From: Carettochelys insculpta | Taxonomy: Eukaryota; Chordata; Testudines; Carettochelyidae | Direction of reading: 5' to 3' | Assembly: GCF_033958435.1 (NCBI RefSeq) | Contig: NC_134152.1 | Coordinates: 14,866,001 to 14,930,000 of the forward strand | Length of the DNA: 64,000 bases | Shown: in pieces, positions 11,494-21,719 of the stretch | Layout: every line of letters starts with the position of its first letter | Numbering within the stretch: position 1 is the stretch's first letter | Made by a program: the position numbers and the translations under genes | The notes under the pieces: generated by a model | Databases searched by the model: none | Told to the model about the DNA's origin: nothing | The model's input: the letters and a program-made list of their open reading frames with translations, nothing else

Positions 11494-12925
11494 GGCTACA
11501 TCTACACTACAAAATAATTTCGAAGTTGCTTACTTCAAAGTACAAAGGAAGCAACTTGGAAGTAGTGTGTCTACACACAAAAATCAGCCTTCCCTTACTT
11601 TGAATTAGGGTCCCTCTACTTTGAAGTGAAGTTTCTACACAGCGATGGCCCCTACTTTGAAGTAAGGGGCCAGGATATGATGCAGGCAGGGGTCGCATGG
11701 CTGACAAGCCCTTCCGGGCTTGCAGCCAGCTGCCCCCTTAAAGGGTCCCTCCCAACACCCCCCCCTGCACGCACTCAAGGTTGCCAGGCTGCACACAGCA
11801 GGGCGGACCACGTGCTGTGGAGAAGAGCTGGAGAACATGCCTGGCCAGATCCTCCCTAAGGCGGATCTCCTTTCCACGGTGGCCAGCCTGCTGGCCATGG
11901 TGTTCACTGTGCACTTTGAGCAGCACAGTTGGGTCACTCGTATGGGCCCATCCTCCAGATCCTGGACAGGGCCCTGCTGCCACTCTCCTGGGCCCCCTGA
12001 TCTGGTCCCGATGGGCCTTTGCCACCAGCACCGAGTGGTGGGACAGACTGGTGCTGGGGAACTGAGACAATGAGCTGGGACCTGCCCTGACCCTCCCAGC
12101 CACACTCTGCACTGCAGACCTCCGCCATCCCTCATGCTCCCCACCAAACACACCCCCTCCCACTCCCCCCTCACCACTCCCCCACCCAGCACCAGGGACT
12201 CGGGGTTAGGGTGTGAATATTGCATTTATTCCCCAACAGTAAAGTGTATTTGGCAAAACAAAATAGAACATGTCGAACTATGTACAGTGCATGAGGGGGT
12301 GAATTCTCTACAGAGGGGAGGTGGGGGCTGGGCTGAGGGACTGAACCTGGAGTGGGGCTGGGATGGGAGAGGGCTCAGTTGCTAAGCAGTGTGGAGGGCC
12401 AGGAGCTGCAGCAGCCTCAGCTGCCTCTACTGCCTCAGGTCTGGGGCCCCCTGCAGGGCTGTGATGGTGCCGGGACCGCAGGGAGGTAGAGGTGGGGTGG
12501 GGGTGTTGCGGGCTGTGCCTCCGAAGGGTGTTGAGGGGGGTGCTCTGGGCAGGTGTACCCACCCAGGGCAGGAGCCACCAACCCAGCTTAATGCAGGCAG
12601 CCAGGGACAGGTCCGCCACATGGTGTACATCTGTGGGAGGGATGCCTGCGTCGGGGGGCAGCTGCCAGAGGGGTGGCTGCAGGCTGGGCTGGCAGAGAGG
12701 CAGGAGGTTGGGTGAGGCAGACAGCCAAGGCCTGGGACAGGGTGTCCAGGCTGCTGGCCAGCTGCACCCACACCTTGCGATCCATTGCCAGCCAGTCCCA
12801 GAGCACACCAGTCATTTCCCTCCTGACCACCCGGTTGGTGGTCGCCTCCACATCCTTCCAGTGCCATTGTTGTGTGGCCCGGCTGCGTGGGGATGCTGAA
12901 AGTAGTAATGAACTAAAATTTGCAT
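11494..12925 (+). mobile_element. PIF/Harbinger relic with transposase start and Myb-like end
   Basis: The left end (GGCTACATCTACACTAC at 11494) has the Harbinger-type terminus used elsewhere in the window. On the plus strand near 12000-12065 a frame reads 'ATSTEWWDRLVLGN', the same block that opens the transposase N-terminal region of the intact element at 32460-32500, then breaks off. On the minus strand at 12588-12851 a frame reads 'RVVRREMTGVLWDWLAMDRK', which looks like the C-terminal part of a Harbinger Myb-like accessory protein. The catalytic half of the transposase and the SANT part are missing, so the copy is internally deleted. I do not find a matching right terminus; the end at 12925 is approximate. 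Confidence 0.6.
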
Positions 12926-12929
12926 GAGT

Positions 12930-14240
12930 GAGGTATACATGTCTGAAATGCAGTGTACCTAAAAAAGGGAGGGGAATCCATGATATTCTGTTAAATTAAA
13001 ATCATCAAATTTGAACAGATCCATAGTTCATTTAGTTTGAAAAATTGTGACAAGTGTGCTGAAAAAAATCAAACTCCGGCTAAATGGTGGCAGGGGGAAA
13101 CACATTGAATTGATGTTATGTGCTAATAAATCCATTTTAAGTGGTTTAATGTAATTATATTTCTGATGGCAACATGAACTAATTAAAAGTTTCCCATAAT
13201 ATACTGTGAGTACAACATGTATCCTACTGAGGTTAAAAGAGTATTTAATCTTATTGATAACACCCAATAAATGCTAAATTTAGTGATGGGCCTGAACTGG
13301 AAAAAAACCAAATATCTCCCAAACTTTGGGAAGATTAGGAAACCAATATCAGACCCAGATCTGGATTTAGGAATTACAGTTCATCTCTTTATAGAATGAA
13401 CTATAAACCTGAATGCAAAACAGCCCCAAACTTCATGTTGCACTGAGTACACTAGACATGTAAAGTACACTGCTGAATTGCATCTTTGCTCATATATTCT
13501 TCTGTGTTAGATTAATGGAAAAGCCATCTCAGCAAACTGTGCTAGCGAGTGCAGAAAATACCCTGAAGGTGGGGATGACGGCTGCTGTCCTCACTGGTCT
13601 CCAGTTGGAGGGAGAACTCTTGCATGCTTTGCTCCTCATAAATGAGGTGGAGTTAAGACTGGCCTAGGTTCCAGGGGCTGGCTCAGGCAGATTAGGGACC
13701 TTTTGTTTCTAAGACAGTAATTCAGTCTGGCTCAGGACTCAAGTGACAGGAAGTGACTGGAGAAAGGACAACTGTTGCTGTTCCAGCAAAGGGGAGAAAC
13801 ACATGGTGACTGCATAAACCACATGGTGACTACATGCTCCCCGTCTCCCCCACCTCCTGTTTTGCTAAACCACAGGCATGCACAGCAGCAGAACCTGCTT
13901 TATGAATCCAGTATCACACAAGTGGTTTGAAAGCATGCTCCAGTGTGTGCCTTACCACGCCTGGCAGCAAAACAAAGCACACAGCTCCCTTAGGATCTCT
14001 TTCTTTGTACCTCCTGCATAGAGGACACTTAAAAGCATAAAATCCCCATTGTTTTCCACAGATGCTCTTTCATTAAATTACTTTGTGTGTTGTAAAATGT
14101 ATCTCATCTACCATTAATGTGTTTTCCTAGTGTCTGTCCTTCATTTGTTTTTTGTTGCAATGGGTGCAACAACAAACTGTTTTACCACTCTCCTCACACC
14201 AGCTGCTGTTGGACTAGCACAGATCTGAAGGTGAAAACTG
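12930..14240. other. no recognisable feature
   Basis: About 1.3 kb of AT-rich sequence with no domain, repeat core or tidy inverted repeat. It may hold the left flank of the Harbinger relic that becomes recognisable from 14283, but I see no terminus. Confidence 0.3.
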
Positions 14241-14282
14241 ATTCAGGAAGACATGCTCCTTGAGCACATGTAATCAGTCTGC

Positions 14283-14580
14283 ATGGACAAGGCACAGTTA
14301 AATGCATGGAGGAAGCTGAAACTGGAAGAGAGGAGGGTGGAATGTGAGGAGAGGAAAGCACTCAGGGAACCTGAAGTCCAGACCCAGGAGATATTTAAGC
14401 TCATTATGCAGCAAACAGAGCTCCTGAGGTTCCTGGTAGACGGGTACAGAATCTCACATGCCTCCCTCACTATGTTCCATACCCTCTTCCCCACTTGCCT
14501 CAGAATGCAGGGCGGGGAGGAGGGGAAGGGGAATCAAGGACAGCCTTCCACTCAACCCCAAGGACACTTCCCAGAACACG
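14283..14580 (+). pseudogene. Myb-like accessory protein fragment of Harbinger relic
   Basis: The frame from the ATG at 14283 gives a charged, helix-prone stretch ('KLKLEERRVECEERKALRE', then 'QEIFKLIMQQTELLRFLVD'). It resembles the C-terminal coiled region of Harbinger Myb/SANT-like proteins, where a basic/acidic helix is followed by a Leu-rich dimerisation-like segment. No SANT domain is seen upstream. The frame runs into the foldback repeat at 14597. It could alternatively be another transposon's accessory protein; the role is inferred from its position tail-to-tail with the transposase on the other strand. Confidence 0.5.
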
Positions 14581-14596
14581 AGGCTGACATGCCCAC

Positions 14597-15028
14597 ACCT
14601 ACAAAACAAAACAGCATAAATGTAGCACTTTAAAGACTAACATGATTTATTCAATGATGTGTTTTTGTGGGACAGACCCACTTCATCAGACCAATTGCAT
14701 TTCCAATACAGACTGACATTTGTAAGTACAGAGGACCACAAATATTGCAGTAAAAACTGACAAAGTACATAGGACTGAAGTAGGTGGGAGAGGGATGGGG
14801 AATGTTAAGTGTCCTGCCTGAGATTCCTCATCCCTCTGCCACCTACTTCAGCCCTATGTACTTGATTTGTCAGTTTTTATTGCAATTTTTTTTTTTTGGT
14901 CCTCTGTCAGTCTGTGTTGGAAATGAGATTGATCTGACTAAATGGGCCTGTCCCATGAATGTTCATCACTGAATAAATCATTTTGTTAGATTTTAAAGTG
15001 CTACATTTCGGCTGTTTTGTTTTGTTAG
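14597..15028. repeat. foldback repeat with arms of about 200 bp
   Basis: The left arm begins AACAAAACAAAACAGC-like near 14597 and includes 'GTAGCACTTTAAAGACTAAC' and 'GGGACAGACCCACTT'. The right arm (about 14818-15028) is the imperfect reverse complement and ends 'GGCTGTTTTGTTTTGTTAG'. The centre lies near 14815. The arms belong to a dispersed repeat family also seen at 22540, 48215, 51410, 53600 and 63140. Confidence 0.8.
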
Positions 15029-15421
15029 AGTACAGACACGGCTACCTCTCTGTTACTATGCCCACAGCTGTGATTGCAAAATTCTTCTTGCCCTCATTCA
15101 TGCCCCTCCGCCCCAAAACTCCTGCCATGAACTCCTTTACTGTCTGTTTCATTTTCTTCCCTACATAAAAACATATAACCTCTCAACAACAGTGCCTTTA
15201 TTGCTTGTGTTGCACGAGTGGGAGCAGGAGTTTTACAAGGTTTTACAGGCCAGTACACATCATAGAGGGGGCACCTCATTAACAGCAATAGACATGACTG
15301 TCATGTTGCTGTCTGGTCATAATGCTGTTTTTCAAAGACTCCTGGATTTGCAGTACCCCTTACTGTGCTCATTATTGCCGTAGTGTCTGGCTGCTCATAA
15401 TCAGTGACCAGGTGATCTGCC

Positions 15422-16890
15422 TCAGCCGTCTAGCCTGGCATGAAAATCTCCCCTTATACTCTGACATAAATTACAGAGCACACAGAAAGCTGCCACTATG
15501 AGAGGAATGTTGCTTTTGCTGAGGGCTAACTGAGTCAGCAAGCTCCTAAACCTGGCCATTTCAATAATCAAAATCAATTCTATTACCATTATGCACTTGC
15601 TCATCCTGTAGTCAAACTGCTCCTTACTCTCGTAGAATTTTAGGGCTGGAAGGGACCTCAGAGGGTCATCTGGTACACCCCTCTGCCTAAAGCATGATCA
15701 ACCCCGACTAAATCATCCCAGCCATGTCTGTGTCAAGCTGGGACTTAAAAACCTCTAGGGATGTAGATTCCACCACTTGTCTCAGTAACACAGTCCAGTG
15801 CTTCACCATCTTCCTAGTGAAATAGTTTTTTCCTAGTATCCAATCTTTGTAACTTCAGACCATTGCTCCTTGTTCTGCCATCACCATTGAAAACATTGTC
15901 ACTCTCCATCCTCTTTAGAACCCCCTTTCAGAAAGCTGAAGGCTGCTATCAAATCACCCAAGTCTTCTGCAAACTAAATAAACCCAAATCTCATCCTGTC
16001 TTCATAGGTCGTGTGCTTCAGCCCCTTAATCATTTTTATTGCTCTCTGCTGAACCTGCTTCAATGTGTTCACATGCTTTCGATCCTGAGGGGCCCAGAAC
16101 TGGATGCAATACTGCAGATGTGGCCTCACCACTCCTGAGTAGAGGGGCATAACTTCTCTAGATCTGCTGGAAATGCTTCTCCTAATGCACCCCAATGTGC
16201 CATTAGCCTTGGCTACAAGGACACACTGTTGACTCATATTCAGCCTCTCATCCACTGTAATCCCCAGGTCCTTTTCTGCTACCCTGCTACTTAGCCAGTC
16301 AGTCCCCAGCCTGTAGCAAGCAAGGGATAAACTGGATATCCCAGGATCACAGCTGGCATCTACACCTCTCCAATGATAATTTTCTTGTCTGGGAAGAAAG
16401 TTCCATCTGCAGCTTTCTGAACACACCAGAGTTCCTGAAGATTTGTGTGTCATGCACCTTTCCATGTTGATGCACCAACACCTGCAACACCATTGAGAAA
16501 TACCCCGGCACTTTATGTACTCTGTGGCAAGGTGGTCTGATGCCAAGATACGGTATTCTATTGCCTCACCGCAGTTAGGGAACCCCATCACAGCAAAACT
16601 ATCCTGCACATAGTATTGATTGCCTTGGCTACCTGGGTGTCAGCAGTTCCCAGTGTAGATTTACCCACTCCAAATTAGTTTCTCACTGATTGGTAGCTGT
16701 TTGCAATTCACAAAGTTCCAGGAAAGTGGCCTCATGCATGTGAAAGTTTTGTACCCACCTGCAGAACAATGTAGCCCCACCAATCTGATGTTGTTGCATG
16801 GCACTAGAACCAGTGTTCCACTGTATACACAACATTGAGTGCAGCCGGCATCTGCCCATTACTCCCCTCCAGTATTTCACATATGTGTTT
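15422..16890 (-). pseudogene. PIF/Harbinger DDE transposase pseudogene, split by CR1
   Basis: On minus, from 16890 down, the N-terminal block reads 'WVQNFHMHEATFLELCEL', like the 'WIRNFRMSQQTFLELCQW' block of the intact copy. At about 16320-16610 a decayed catalytic core follows ('FAVMGFPNCGEAI' where the intact copy has GFPNCFGALD, then 'DHLATEYI'); the first catalytic Asp appears replaced. After the CR1 insertion the C-terminus resumes at 15422-15604 with 'RFRSLLTQLALSKSNIPLIV' and 'AAFCVLCNLC'. The segment between the N-terminal block and the core is lost. The gene is dead. Confidence 0.7.
15634..16310 (-). mobile_element. CR1 LINE, 5'-truncated, inserted in the Harbinger transposase
   Basis: Minus-strand translation gives the end of a CR1 reverse transcriptase: 'LGTDWLSSRVAEKDLGITVD' (16250-16310), 'IRRSISSRSREVMPLYSGVV', 'RPHLQYCIQFWAP' and 'QQRAIKMIKGL'. 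It is followed by a 3' region whose plus-strand complement reads 'AGGGCTGGAAGGGACCTCAG', typical of the CR1 3' end. CR1 copies are usually 5'-truncated, as here. Harbinger transposase sequence lies directly on both sides. Confidence 0.85.
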
Positions 16891-16912
16891 GTGTTCTCCT
16901 CAGAGTCTTCAT

Positions 16913-17095
16913 TTCTTCTTCGAGTTTCCCTGTGGGTGCTCCACTTTAGGTGTCAGGCTCACCCTGGTGCTGCAGATCAGAGATCTTGATAGCCGTTTCT
17001 GCTGGACCACGCATGCATGGCTCCTTTGCTCCTCTTCACGCTCTTTTCATCACGTGCATGGTCCATCTCGATCCAGTTCCTTTCAACTGCCAACG
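16913..17095 (+). repeat. DIRS left inverted terminal repeat
   Basis: It matches the reverse complement of 19490-19704 at most positions, sharing for example 'GAGATCTTGATAGC', 'GGCTCCT.TGCTCCTCTTC' and 'TTTTCATCACGTGC'. The left-most bases are slightly shorter than the right repeat, so the far left end appears lost or diverged. Confidence 0.8.
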
Positions 17096-17331
17096 GCTGC
17101 AGGTGGAGCTTCCAACTGCTCTCTCCTTGGCATCAGTTATTCAAATTTTCCTTCTTTATTTCTTCAACATTTGTAAAGTTTTTTTATTTTAAATACTTTT
17201 ATTGCTTAATTGACTGTTTAGTGTTCAGCCACCGTTGGGCTGATGCTTAGTTTCCATTAGTTGTTTAAATCTGTTATCGGAGCAAGAACTCCTTATCTAT
17301 TGACCTGCTATTCTGTTTAGCACTTGCTAAC

Positions 17332-18054
17332 GTGCCTGAATTTAAGAAGCATGAGTCTTGCCGGGAGGCAATGCCTGCTTCTATTGGTCACTCATACTGT
17401 ATTCGGTGCTTGGGTGAAGGGCACGTACCTGCAATGTGCGCCCATTGTTCAGAATTAACTGTGAGAGCTTGCAGAGACAGGGAGATGCCTCTTTGTATGC
17501 TCCTGTTTGAGAAGGCGCTGCAACCGGCTCTGCTGGAAAACAGTGAGCCCTCTCAGGAGGGCCACCCTAAGTGTAGAGTGTCATCTACCAAGGAGGTAAC
17601 ATATAAGCGCCCAAGAGTCTCCCCCACACAATCACTACCCAGTCTGTCTGTGGGTGCAACAAGCGAGACTGAAACAAGCTCCACTAAAGTCCCTGGTGCT
17701 CATAAGAAGCCCAGGTCCAAGAGGAAGTCTTCCTCCCCAACACGGGGGATAGAGCCCAGCACTGCCAGAGCCCCTGACTGCCTTGAAGCAGCACCGGAGG
17801 CCTCGGTCCCAGCAACAGCACCAGCGAAATCTAGAGTACCATCGGCACCAACAGCATTGGCACCGACAAAGTCTAGAGTGCCATCAGCACCGACAGCACT
17901 GGCATCGATTAAGTCTAGAGCACTGTCAGCACCGACAACCATGGCACCGACAACGACAGGACCGAGCCACTCAACCTCGGCACTGACAACCACGTCACTG
18001 ACAACTATGGCACCGATGCTTCTGGCACCGACGTTCCTGGCACTGATGTGTTAG
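17332..18054 (+). pseudogene. DIRS gag-like ORF with zinc knuckle and 15-residue repeats
   Basis: This 240-codon open frame begins in-frame near 17332 (the first codon there is GTG, so the true start is uncertain). It has a C-x2-C-x4-H-x4-C zinc knuckle at residues 23-36 ('CIRCLGEGHVPAMC'), followed by a basic/charged stretch ('RACRDREM'), as in vertebrate DIRS Gag. The C-terminal third is a run of degenerate 15-residue units rich in Ala/Pro/Thr ('APTKSRVPSAPTALA'), encoded by 45-bp tandem repeats at about 17810-18040. A DIRS Gag would package the element's RNA. It is labelled pseudogene because the element lacks its polymerase, although this frame itself is open. Confidence 0.7.
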
Positions 18055-18689
18055 CCACCGCATGCTAAAGAACTGCGTCCCCCTTGCTCCGCACCTAGCT
18101 CATAAGTGCTGCTGCAAGCAACGGAGCATGGAAAGGCAAGGAGTAAATCCACCCACACCCATTGCAGGGATTCTCCAAGCCAGCATTCTGTATCACCGAT
18201 TTCTGTCACATCTCAAATTTCTCCAGGATGCTACTCCAGGCCTCCTTCCCACACTATGAGGTCACCATCCCCCGTGCTGGGGCCACAATCCCCCCACTGG
18301 TGCAAAGTCCGGACCAGAGGGCAATGGAGTAGTGACAGATCTAGGTCACCACCTCAGTGCAGAGGGCGCTCTCATTCCCACTCATCGTATGAATGTGACT
18401 ACAAACGCTACTCCCCTGCTCATCAATTCTGCCATTCTCCATGCTGTGCAAGGCTTCAGGACTATGAGTAGCATCGGTCTTCCAAGCGTCATGTGCATGA
18501 GCAGACGGCATATCCAGCAGAGAAGCTTTCGGTGGCATCCAGGTGTAGCCCCTGTATCCACCAAGGCAGCCAGTAGTGCCCCCTTGGAGCCTGAATCTGG
18601 TCTGAGAGACATTGTCAAGAGGCCTATTTGAACCCTTAGCCACAACTTTGTTCAAATTGCTAGTGCAAAAGACTGCCTTCCTTCTTGCA

Positions 18690-19330
18690 ATGACATCAGC
18701 CTGAAGGGTGAGCAAGCTATTGGCCCTCGTGGTTACCTTGCCATGTATGATCTTCAGCAAGGATGGGGTGACACTCAGGTTGCATCCACGTTTCATTCCT
18801 AAGATTTCCTCTGAATTTCATGTCAATGAGCCAATAATGCTCCCAGCATTCTACCCTAAGCTACATGCTTCAGCATGGGAAGTGCAGTTGCATTTCTTGG
18901 ACATTAGAAGAGCCTTGGCCTTCTACATTGACAGGACCAAGCCCTTTTGGAGAACCAAGAGGCTCATGGTTTCCATAGCCCATCGCTCTAAAGGTGAGGC
19001 AATTTCCTCGCAAAGACTCTAACCTTATCATGTCCTGCATCACAACCTGCTACTCACTGAGGGGCATGTCTTTGCTGTGCCAACCAAGGGCACATTCAAC
19101 GAGAGCGATGGCAACATTGACAGCTTTCTTCAGAGGAGTGCCCCTTCATGATATCTGCAGGGCGGCGATCTGGGCATCCTACGACATGTTCTTGAAACAC
19201 TACTCCATCTACTGGCAGATGCTCCATCTACCTCCTTGTCCACAGCAGTGCTGTCTGTCTTGGACAAGACCGGAATCCGGTACCCACCTCCTAGTTTCCC
19301 AGGGGCGGAGGGGGACAACTGCTACTCAGT
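18690..19330 (+). pseudogene. DIRS tyrosine recombinase remnant
   Basis: The frame from 18708 reads 'KDGVTLRLHPRFIPKISSEF' and 'LDIRRALAFYIDRTKPFW', and ends 'SKGEAISSQRL'. After a frameshift near 19015-19030 the protein resumes with 'RAHSTRAMATLTAFFRG', 'ICRAAIWAS' and 'FLKHYSIYW'. This contains the H-x-x-R (HSTR) and the later Tyr (KHY) of the catalytic R-H-R-Y set. The upstream Arg is probably in the 'RR' of DIRRAL. DIRS elements use this enzyme in place of a DDE integrase to insert circular DNA. The frameshift makes it non-functional. Confidence 0.8.
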
Positions 19331-19375
19331 CACCTAAAGTGGAGCGCCCACGGGGACACTCAAAGAAGAAAGAGA

Positions 19376-19434
19376 AGTTACGCACCTTTGTGCAGTCATG
19401 ATGGTTCTTCGAGATGTGTCCCTGTGGGTGCTCC
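19376..19434 (+). repeat. DIRS internal complementary region
   Basis: This stretch is a direct copy of the reverse complement of the right outer end (about 19645-19704). Both share 'GATGGTTCTTCGAGATGTGT'. It lies just after the recombinase remnant, where DIRS elements carry the internal complementary region. Confidence 0.75.
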
Positions 19435-20176
19435 ACCACCCATGCTTCCTCCCTGCTTCAGATTCTTCTTTGTGCTTTATGTTTCAGATTCAGAGTGGTT
19501 TCAAGGAACTGGATCAAGCCAGACCACGCACGTGATGAAAACAGCACGAAGAGGAGCAGAGGAGCCGCGCATGCACGGTCTGGCAGAAACAGCTATCAAG
19601 ATCTCCAATCTGCGGCGCCAGGGCGAGACTGACATCTAAAGTGGAGCATCCACGGGGACACATCTCGAAGAACCATCGTTACTGCATGAAGGTGAGTAAC
19701 TTCTCTTTCTCTGGCGGCTGCTGCTCACGCTCTGTTCATACCACAGCTGATGAAACATACCCAGGACCACCCATGGAACTTCATTTGTCCTGTCAGACAC
19801 TGGAAGCTTAACACAGAGTGCAAGGGGGCTGCATAAACTGTGGGATAGGTACCCAAAGTGTATTGCTGACAAAGTTGAAGCTGCCCACCCTAGAGGGGAC
19901 ACACTCCATTGATTTCATGTGGTAGAGGGGACATGCACCCTTGACTTTCCAACTTGGGTGATAAAAAGTCAATCTTATTAAATTCGACCTAATTGCCTAG
20001 TGTAGATATACCCTAGGAAAAGTTTTCACCTACTCCAGAATGCCTTGCAGTTTTGCTGTAATTCATATTGATGCAGCCAAAGTCAGATCTTCACTACCAG
20101 CAGTTTGGAATTACATGTTTGGCAAACCCCCTGAGATTACACCAGCAAAAGATTGTTTTGCCATGATAGCTTATAT

Positions 20177-20895
20177 CAGGGGTCAGCAACCTGTGGCTCC
20201 AGAGCTTCATCTGGCTCTTTAAGAAGCTACTTGTGGCTCCGAGAGCTGCTGCCACTGACTCCTCTTGCAGTTCCAGAGGCTGCTGCCACTTAAACAAAAA
20301 CCTAAATTCAGTTGTCCACCACTGAGCAAACTGAATTTAGTTGTGTTGTTCAAGCAGTGGCAGTCAGAGCCGCTCAGCAATCAGCTGTAGCAAGGAGCCC
20401 AAAAGAGAAAGCCAGCAGGGCAGGGAGCCACCCCACATAGGCGGAAGTCAGCCTGCAGGAGAGCTGGTGGGGAGGACGGCTGAGTGTTGCCCCTGCCAGA
20501 GCCACACAGCTGGGCCAAGAAGGAGGAAGAGATGGCGGGGAGCAATGACAGGAGGCAGTGGCTGCAGCCTCTGTGGAACAGCATGCGCTGAGGCGAGTTA
20601 AGCCTGTGGGCTGGGGGTAGGTTGGGGCTCAGAAGGGTTAAGCCTGGGGAAGGGGAGTGGGTTTGTGGGCTGTGGGGGCTAAGGTAGGTAAAGCCTGGAG
20701 ATGGGGGTAACAACTTTGTAACTGGTATAAATCATTATGTGCATGCTGTTCTTAAAATAGGGGTGACAGAAAAACAGTTTGATGTTATTTATTAAGGACT
20801 ATCTCATATTCACGTGCACTGTGGCTCTGGAAGGATTGATTTTGTAATTGAATTTGAAATATGGCCCTTCTTGCTATTTCAGTTGCAGACCCCTG
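20177..20895. mobile_element. hAT element, non-autonomous, 719 bp
   Basis: The ends are CAGGGGTCAGCAACC and, on the right, the complement of CAGGGGTCTGCAACT: a hAT (Charlie-like) terminal inverted repeat. The 8-bp flanks are GCTTATAT (20169-20176) and GCTTATAC (20896-20903), a target duplication with one mismatch. No transposase frame is present; the inside is GC-rich, with 'AAGCCTGGRGA' type repeats near 20600-20700. Confidence 0.85.
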
Positions 20896-20975
20896 GCTTA
20901 TACCAAGCTCCGTGCACTGAAATAAGCAACACCACTGAAAGTGCTTCTTTGACAGTATAACTGTATCTACAGTAT

Positions 20976-21690
20976 GGCCTGGTCTACACTAGAAAATTCT
21001 TCCATCAAACTAGCTACCACCTCTTGGTGGTGTGGAGTACCTAAGCCAATGGGAAAATACTTTCTGTTGGTATAGGTATCACTATTCTCTACACTCCCAA
21101 CCATGCACACCCTCCTCAGGCAGCGTTGACTCCGCTGGCTTGGCCACGTCCACAGTATGAATGATGGAAGGATTCCAAAAGACATCCTGTATGGTGAGCT
21201 AGCCTCTGGCAAAAGACCTCCCGGACGCCCCCAGTTGCGCTACAAAGATGTCTGCAAGAGAGACCTCAGAGAGGTAGACATCGAGCTGGACAACTGGGAA
21301 GAACTAGCAGACGACCGCAGCAGATGGAGGCAGGGGTTACACAAGGGCCTTCAGAAGGGCGAGATGAAGATCAGACAGCTAGCAGAGGAGAAGCGAGCGC
21401 ACAGAAAACACAATAAGGACTTGCCAGACACCCACTACATCTGCAAGAGATGCAGCAAGGACTGTCACTCTCGTGTGGGTCTTCATAGTCACAATAGACG
21501 CTGTAAATGAAGTCCTCAACTGAAACTTTAAAGGGCGCGATCCATAGTCTGCCTACTACTACTACTAGTCTCTACACCGAAGGGCTGCAGCAGTGCATCT
21601 GTGCCATTGTACTGTTCTAAATGTAGCCAAGCCCTGAAGCGTTATATCGACACTTAAAACACAACCATGGAGCAGCTATACCTTGCACCA
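20976..21690. mobile_element. probable MITE remnant interrupted by a LINE fragment
   Basis: The left side begins 'GGCCTGGTCTACACTAG' (20976). On the right, 'AATGTAGCCAAGCC' (about 21619-21632) and 'TTCAGTGTAGACACTTGG' (about 21702) are candidate ends. The LINE piece at 21107-21560 lies between 'CTCTACACTCCCA' and 'TCTCTACACCGAAG'. I find no clear target duplication, so the boundary is uncertain. Confidence 0.35.
21107..21560 (+). mobile_element. LINE 3' fragment encoding a C-terminal zinc finger
   Basis: The frame starting at 21157 gives the C-terminus of a LINE polyprotein: 'DGRIPKDILYGELASGKRP', then 'LREVDIELDNWEELADDR', ending in a C2H2-like finger 'CKRCSKDCHSRVGLHSHNRR' (C-x2-C-x9-H-x-H spacing, about 21451-21505). 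The frame is open over 117 codons and ends normally at 21508-21510. A (CTA)n tail at about 21549-21566 fits a LINE 3' end with a simple-repeat tail. This is the best-preserved copy in the window of the family also at 3130-4740 and 39410-44230. Confidence 0.75.
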
Positions 21691-21719
21691 GTATCGCTCT
21701 TCAGTGTAGACACTTGGTA

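Larger units (their letters stand above)
16913..19704 (+). mobile_element. DIRS-like retrotransposon, internally deleted
   Basis: It is bounded by inverted terminal repeats of roughly 180-210 bp. The left repeat (about 16913-17095) contains 'TTCGAGTTTCCCTGTGGGTG' and 'GAGATCTTGATAGCC'; the right repeat is its reverse complement (about 19490-19704). A third copy of the outermost sequence, in the sense of the left end, lies internally at 19376-19434 ('GTGTCCCTGTGGGTGCTCCAC'). This is the internal complementary region that DIRS elements use to rebuild their ends. Between the repeats lie a gag-like frame and a tyrosine recombinase remnant. The reverse transcriptase, RNase H and methyltransferase-like region expected between them is missing. 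The element sits inside a Harbinger relic. DIRS elements integrate without target duplication, and none is seen. Confidence 0.85.
14283..20013. mobile_element. old PIF/Harbinger relic hosting CR1 and DIRS insertions
   Basis: Three pieces together suggest one broken element: a Myb-like fragment on plus (14283-14580), a transposase pseudogene on minus (15422-16890), and a terminal region at 19705-20013 that ends 'GTGTAGATATACCC', a Harbinger-style terminus. The convergent gene order matches the intact copy at 31912-36638. A CR1 (15634-16310) interrupts the transposase, a foldback repeat (14597-15028) lies between the genes, and a DIRS element (about 16913-19704) separates the transposase start from the right terminus. 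The left terminus was not found, so 14283 is only the start of recognisable sequence. Confidence 0.6.

Noticed and set aside
17810..18040. Possible CRISPR-like array of 45-bp repeats
   Set aside because: The repeats are contiguous without unique spacers, stay in the coding frame and lie in a vertebrate retrotransposon gag.
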